A DNA stretch of 64,000 nucleotides from Candidatus Accumulibacter similis. GTDB taxonomy: Bacteria; Pseudomonadota; Gammaproteobacteria; Burkholderiales; Rhodocyclaceae. The position numbers and the translations under genes were made by a program. The notes beneath the pieces were generated by a model. That model was not told where the DNA came from, ran no database searches, and saw only the letters and a program-made list of their open reading frames with translations. How positions within the stretch are numbered: the stretch's first letter is position 1; the number at the start of each line of letters is the position of its first letter. This document shows, one piece after another, positions 61,768 through 64,000 of the stretch. The stretch lies in NCBI GenBank assembly GCA_013347225.1, contig CP054595.1:558001-622000 (forward strand). The letters are read 5' to 3'.

Positions 61768-62385
61768 TTATTGATGTTGCCCAGCCGTGGCACGGCAGTC
61801 GTTCAGCCTGCCACGTTTCTCGACATCATTCAACCAGGCCAGCAGTTCCTTGCCGAGTTCCGCGCTCGCTGCTGCCATCGCGTTGACGCCACCGCGAGCG
61901 TCGGCACTGGCCGCCGGTTGTTCGATTGCGAGCGCTTTGCCGGCGATGGTCCGCCGCCTGGTGTCGAGCAGTGTCGCCTGCCCCTGCAGCAGCGCGCTGC
62001 TCTGCTGCGGTGTGGCGAAGAGCTGCGACAACTCCTGCAGCTCGATGCGCAGCAGACAGGTCTCTGCGTTCCGGTCGCGGGCACCGCTGAGGCCGAGCTG
62101 CTGCCGTAGCCGCTGCGCGAGCAGTTGGCCCGGCGCGGCGGCCCAACGACTCGCGGCGTAGCTGCGCAACTTGAGCGGGTTGTCGTAGAGCAGGCGATAC
62201 TCGATCGTCAGCGCATCGAACCAGTACGGCATCCTGATCTCGAGTGCAATTCCGGACCAGCGGCTTCCGTCGGCCAGCCGTGCCGGCGGTGGTCCGAAAT
62301 CGTAGGAATCCGTCGGCTGCGTACTGCGCAGGCCGCCGCAGGCCACCAGCAGGCTCGCGGCAAGAAGGCTCGCAAAGCTGTTCAT
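61768..62385 (-). CDS. ABC-type transport auxiliary lipoprotein (PqiC/YmbA-like)
   Basis: A 205-residue lipoprotein with a signal peptide ending in a LLVACG lipobox. The body matches the ABC_trans_aux family (IEIRMPYWFDALTIEYRL-like IALEIRMPYWFDAL, then YAASRWAAAPGQLLAQRL), the outer-membrane partner of MCE-type lipid transporters. Its ATG overlaps the MCE protein stop (ATGA). It is the third gene of the ATPase - MCE - lipoprotein run. Confidence 0.88.
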   Translation of the reverse strand: MNSFASLLAASLLVACGGLRSTQPTDSYDFGPPPARLADGSRWSGIALEIRMPYWFDALTIEYRLLYDNPLKLRSYAASRWAAAPGQLLAQRLRQQLGLSGARDRNAETCLLRIELQELSQLFATPQQSSALLQGQATLLDTRRRTIAGKALAIEQPAASADARGGVNAMAAASAELGKELLAWLNDVEKRGRLNDCRATAGQHQ

Positions 62386-63320
62386 CGACTCTCCCCGGCC
62401 ATCGTCGGCGCGACAAAACCGGCCTCGCCGGGGCCGGGCGCATGCTGCGGTGGGCCGAAGACGATGCTCTGGGGCGACTCCTCGAGCATCTGCAACACCC
62501 GGTTGAGCTGCCGCGAGTTCGCCGACAGGTCGCTGCTGACCTCGTCCAGGCGCGCCACCAGGGCAGCGATCCCGCCGGTCGAAGGTTCGCCGATCAGCCG
62601 CCCCAGTCGTTCGCTAACCGGCTGCAGGCTGCCGACCAGGCGACGCGACTCGAGCAGCAGTGGCGCCGCCTCGGCGGCGGCCTGATCGGCGCGCGTCAGC
62701 GTGCTGTGCAGCAGGCGCAGGTTCTCGTCCGCCAGCAACCTGCGCAACTGCAGCGCCACCTCGTTGGCAGTGCCCGTCGTCGCCTCGAGATTGCCGAGAA
62801 TCCCCGCCAGGTGCCGCCGGTTGTCGTCGTCGAGGACGAGGTTCGCCCGCTCGAGGAAGTCCCGCGCCTGCCGCAGCGTCGCGCCGCCGACGTCCGACAG
62901 TTCCTCGATCAGCGAGGACTGCATCGTGATGCGCGGCAGACCGCCGTCGTCGCTGACGAGCGGCGTCTGGTCTTTCCCGTTGTCCTCGAGCAGGATGTGG
63001 GCGATACCCGTGACCCCCTGATAACCAAGGCGCGCGGTGGTGCTGCGGGTGACCGGAACGTTGCGGTCGACACTGATCCGGATCAGGATGTTGCGTACCT
63101 CTGCAGGGTCGAGCTCGATCGCTTCCACCTTGCCCACCCGGATGCCTCGATAACGCACCTGCCCCTGCAGGTTGAGGCCGGTGACATTGTGCCGGCTGAC
63201 CACCGTATAGTCCGTCGTCGCTTCGTGCTTGCCGCCGAACCACCAGACAGCCAGCACCACTGCCAGACCAAGCAACAGGGTGAACAGCCCCGCCACCAGC
63301 GCATGTGCTCGGTTCTCCAT
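62382..63320 (-). CDS. MlaD-family (MCE domain) lipid transport protein
   Basis: A 312-residue periplasmic protein anchored by one N-terminal helix (about 8-28), followed by an MCE domain (VTGLNLQGQVRYRGIRVGKV) and a long helical C-terminal region. MCE proteins form a ring that carries phospholipids between membranes. The conserved pattern LGYQGVTGIAHILLEDN is typical of the family. It starts 2 bases after the ATPase stop and is coupled to the auxiliary lipoprotein. Confidence 0.92.
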   Translation of the reverse strand: MENRAHALVAGLFTLLLGLAVVLAVWWFGGKHEATTDYTVVSRHNVTGLNLQGQVRYRGIRVGKVEAIELDPAEVRNILIRISVDRNVPVTRSTTARLGYQGVTGIAHILLEDNGKDQTPLVSDDGGLPRITMQSSLIEELSDVGGATLRQARDFLERANLVLDDDNRRHLAGILGNLEATTGTANEVALQLRRLLADENLRLLHSTLTRADQAAAEAAPLLLESRRLVGSLQPVSERLGRLIGEPSTGGIAALVARLDEVSSDLSANSRQLNRVLQMLEESPQSIVFGPPQHAPGPGEAGFVAPTMAGESR

Positions 63321-63322
63321 GT

Positions 63323-64000
63323 TCAGCCCTGCCGCTGCCGGATCGCCGCCGCCGCACGACCGGAACCGAAGAAGTTGCGCACGAAGGGATGCTCGACCGC
63401 CGCCACCTCCGCTGCCGTGCCACAGGCGACAATCCGCTGATCGGCGAGAACCGCCAGGCGGGTTGCCAGCCCGGCCAGCGTCTCGGGGTCGTGCGTCACC
63501 ATCACCACCGTGAAACCCAGTTCCCTCTGCAACATCCGCAACAGCTTGACGAAACTCTCGCTGCGATCAGGATCGAGGCCGGCCGTCGGTTCGTCGAGAA
63601 CCAGCAGTTCGGGTTCGAGCGACAAGGCGCGCGCCAGCGCCACGCGCTTGACCATGCCACCCGACAACTCGGCGGGCATCAGCCGCGCATGCCGCGCTTC
63701 CAGTTCGACCATGGCAAGCTTGAGAAAGACCAGATCAGCCACCATTCCTTCGTCGAGAGTGTGCAACTCCCGCAGGGGAAAAGCAATGTTGTCGAAGACC
63801 GACAGCGCCGAGAACAGCGCTCCCTGCTGGAAGAGCATGCCGAAGCGCCGGCGCAGTGCGCGCCGCCGCTGCGGCTCGGCATCGAGCACCGACTGGCCGA
63901 ACAGGCGCACGGTTCCTCTGCTTGGTGCCAACAGCCCGACAATCTCGCGCAACAGGGTCGTCTTGCCACTGCCCGAGCCACCGACCAAGCCAAGCATTTG
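63323..64000 (-). CDS. ABC transporter ATP-binding protein (MlaF-like), 5' end outside the window
   Basis: The visible 225 residues contain Walker A (GGSGSGKTTL), the signature LSGGMVKRVALARAL, Walker B (LLVLDEPTAGLDP) and the H-loop (VTHDPETLAG). The order and the LFQQGALFSALSVFDNIAFP Q-loop are typical of MlaF/Ttg2A lipid-transport ATPases. The methionine near 63997 is inside the first conserved strand, so the true start lies beyond the right edge. The permease gene is probably also there. Confidence 0.92.
   Translation of the reverse strand, partial: QMLGLVGGSGSGKTTLLREIVGLLAPSRGTVRLFGQSVLDAEPQRRRALRRRFGMLFQQGALFSALSVFDNIAFPLRELHTLDEGMVADLVFLKLAMVELEARHARLMPAELSGGMVKRVALARALSLEPELLVLDEPTAGLDPDRSESFVKLLRMLQRELGFTVVMVTHDPETLAGLATRLAVLADQRIVACGTAAEVAAVEHPFVRNFFGSGRAAAAIRQRQG

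Noticed and set aside
59462..61774. A 770-codon open frame on the plus strand
   Set aside because: Antisense to the acyl-CoA synthetase and enoyl-CoA hydratase genes; composition is that of a shadow frame.

Overview
The window is a 64 kb, gene-dense, high-GC stretch of bacterial chromosome made almost entirely of housekeeping, regulatory and envelope genes. No rRNA, tRNA, CRISPR array, phage or insertion sequence was recognised. The gene sets and their order (ponA divergent from pilMNOPQ-aroKB-dgt, lptM-lysA divergent from cyaY, RegB/RegA followed by hslR, glmU-glmS, gltBD, pntAB, metH) point to a betaproteobacterium. I infer the order Rhodocyclales (Azonexus / Dechloromonas / Candidatus Accumulibacter type) from overall gene content. 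No marker gene in the window proves the genus.

Layout. 1-8 kb: the end of a sodium:solute symporter, a VanZ-like membrane protein, a DnaJ-like co-chaperone, a CDF metal exporter, a SAM-cleaving DUF62 enzyme, a phosphoglycosyl transferase, an FKBP isomerase and a pseudouridine synthase. 8-17.8 kb: murB and metH on the minus strand, with metH preceded by a strong sigma-70-type promoter, a SAM-II-like riboswitch and an intrinsic terminator. Next comes a minus-strand operon trhP - glycosyltransferase - Rieske protein - bacteriohemerythrin, then rng. 17.9-26 kb: a signalling region holding a lipoprotein, a two-gene operon of a heme-binding HAMP sensor and a Ser/Thr kinase-cyclase fusion, glutaryl-CoA dehydrogenase, a 46-residue cysteine-rich protein too short for usual gene callers, and a membrane histidine-kinase-like protein fused to a DEDDh exonuclease. 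26-36 kb: glmU-glmS and gltB-gltD. 36-40 kb: pntA-pntB and a CBS-pair protein. 40-48 kb: pilMNOPQ followed by aroK-aroB-dgt. 48-57.5 kb: ponA, lysA, lptM, cyaY, regB-regA-hslR, a DUF2784 protein, a potassium channel and an EcsC protein. 57.6-64 kb: a degenerate GGDEF protein, an enoyl-CoA hydratase, an acyl-CoA synthetase and a partial Mla/Pqi-type lipid-transport operon that runs off the right edge.

Functional picture. Nitrogen assimilation and reductant supply are covered by gltBD and pntAB. Envelope building is covered by glmUS, murB, ponA, lysA and the MCE transporter, and type IV pilus assembly by pilMNOPQ. Several proteins appear to read redox state or oxygen: RegBA, the CxxCH sensor with its kinase, the orphan Rieske protein and the hemerythrin. 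The items I rate most worth a second look are the metH SAM-II-like riboswitch, the heme-sensor/kinase-cyclase operon, the kinase-like/exonuclease fusion and the GGDEF protein that has lost its catalytic motif but kept the c-di-GMP I-site.

All assignments come from reading motifs and context by eye. No database search or folding program was run.
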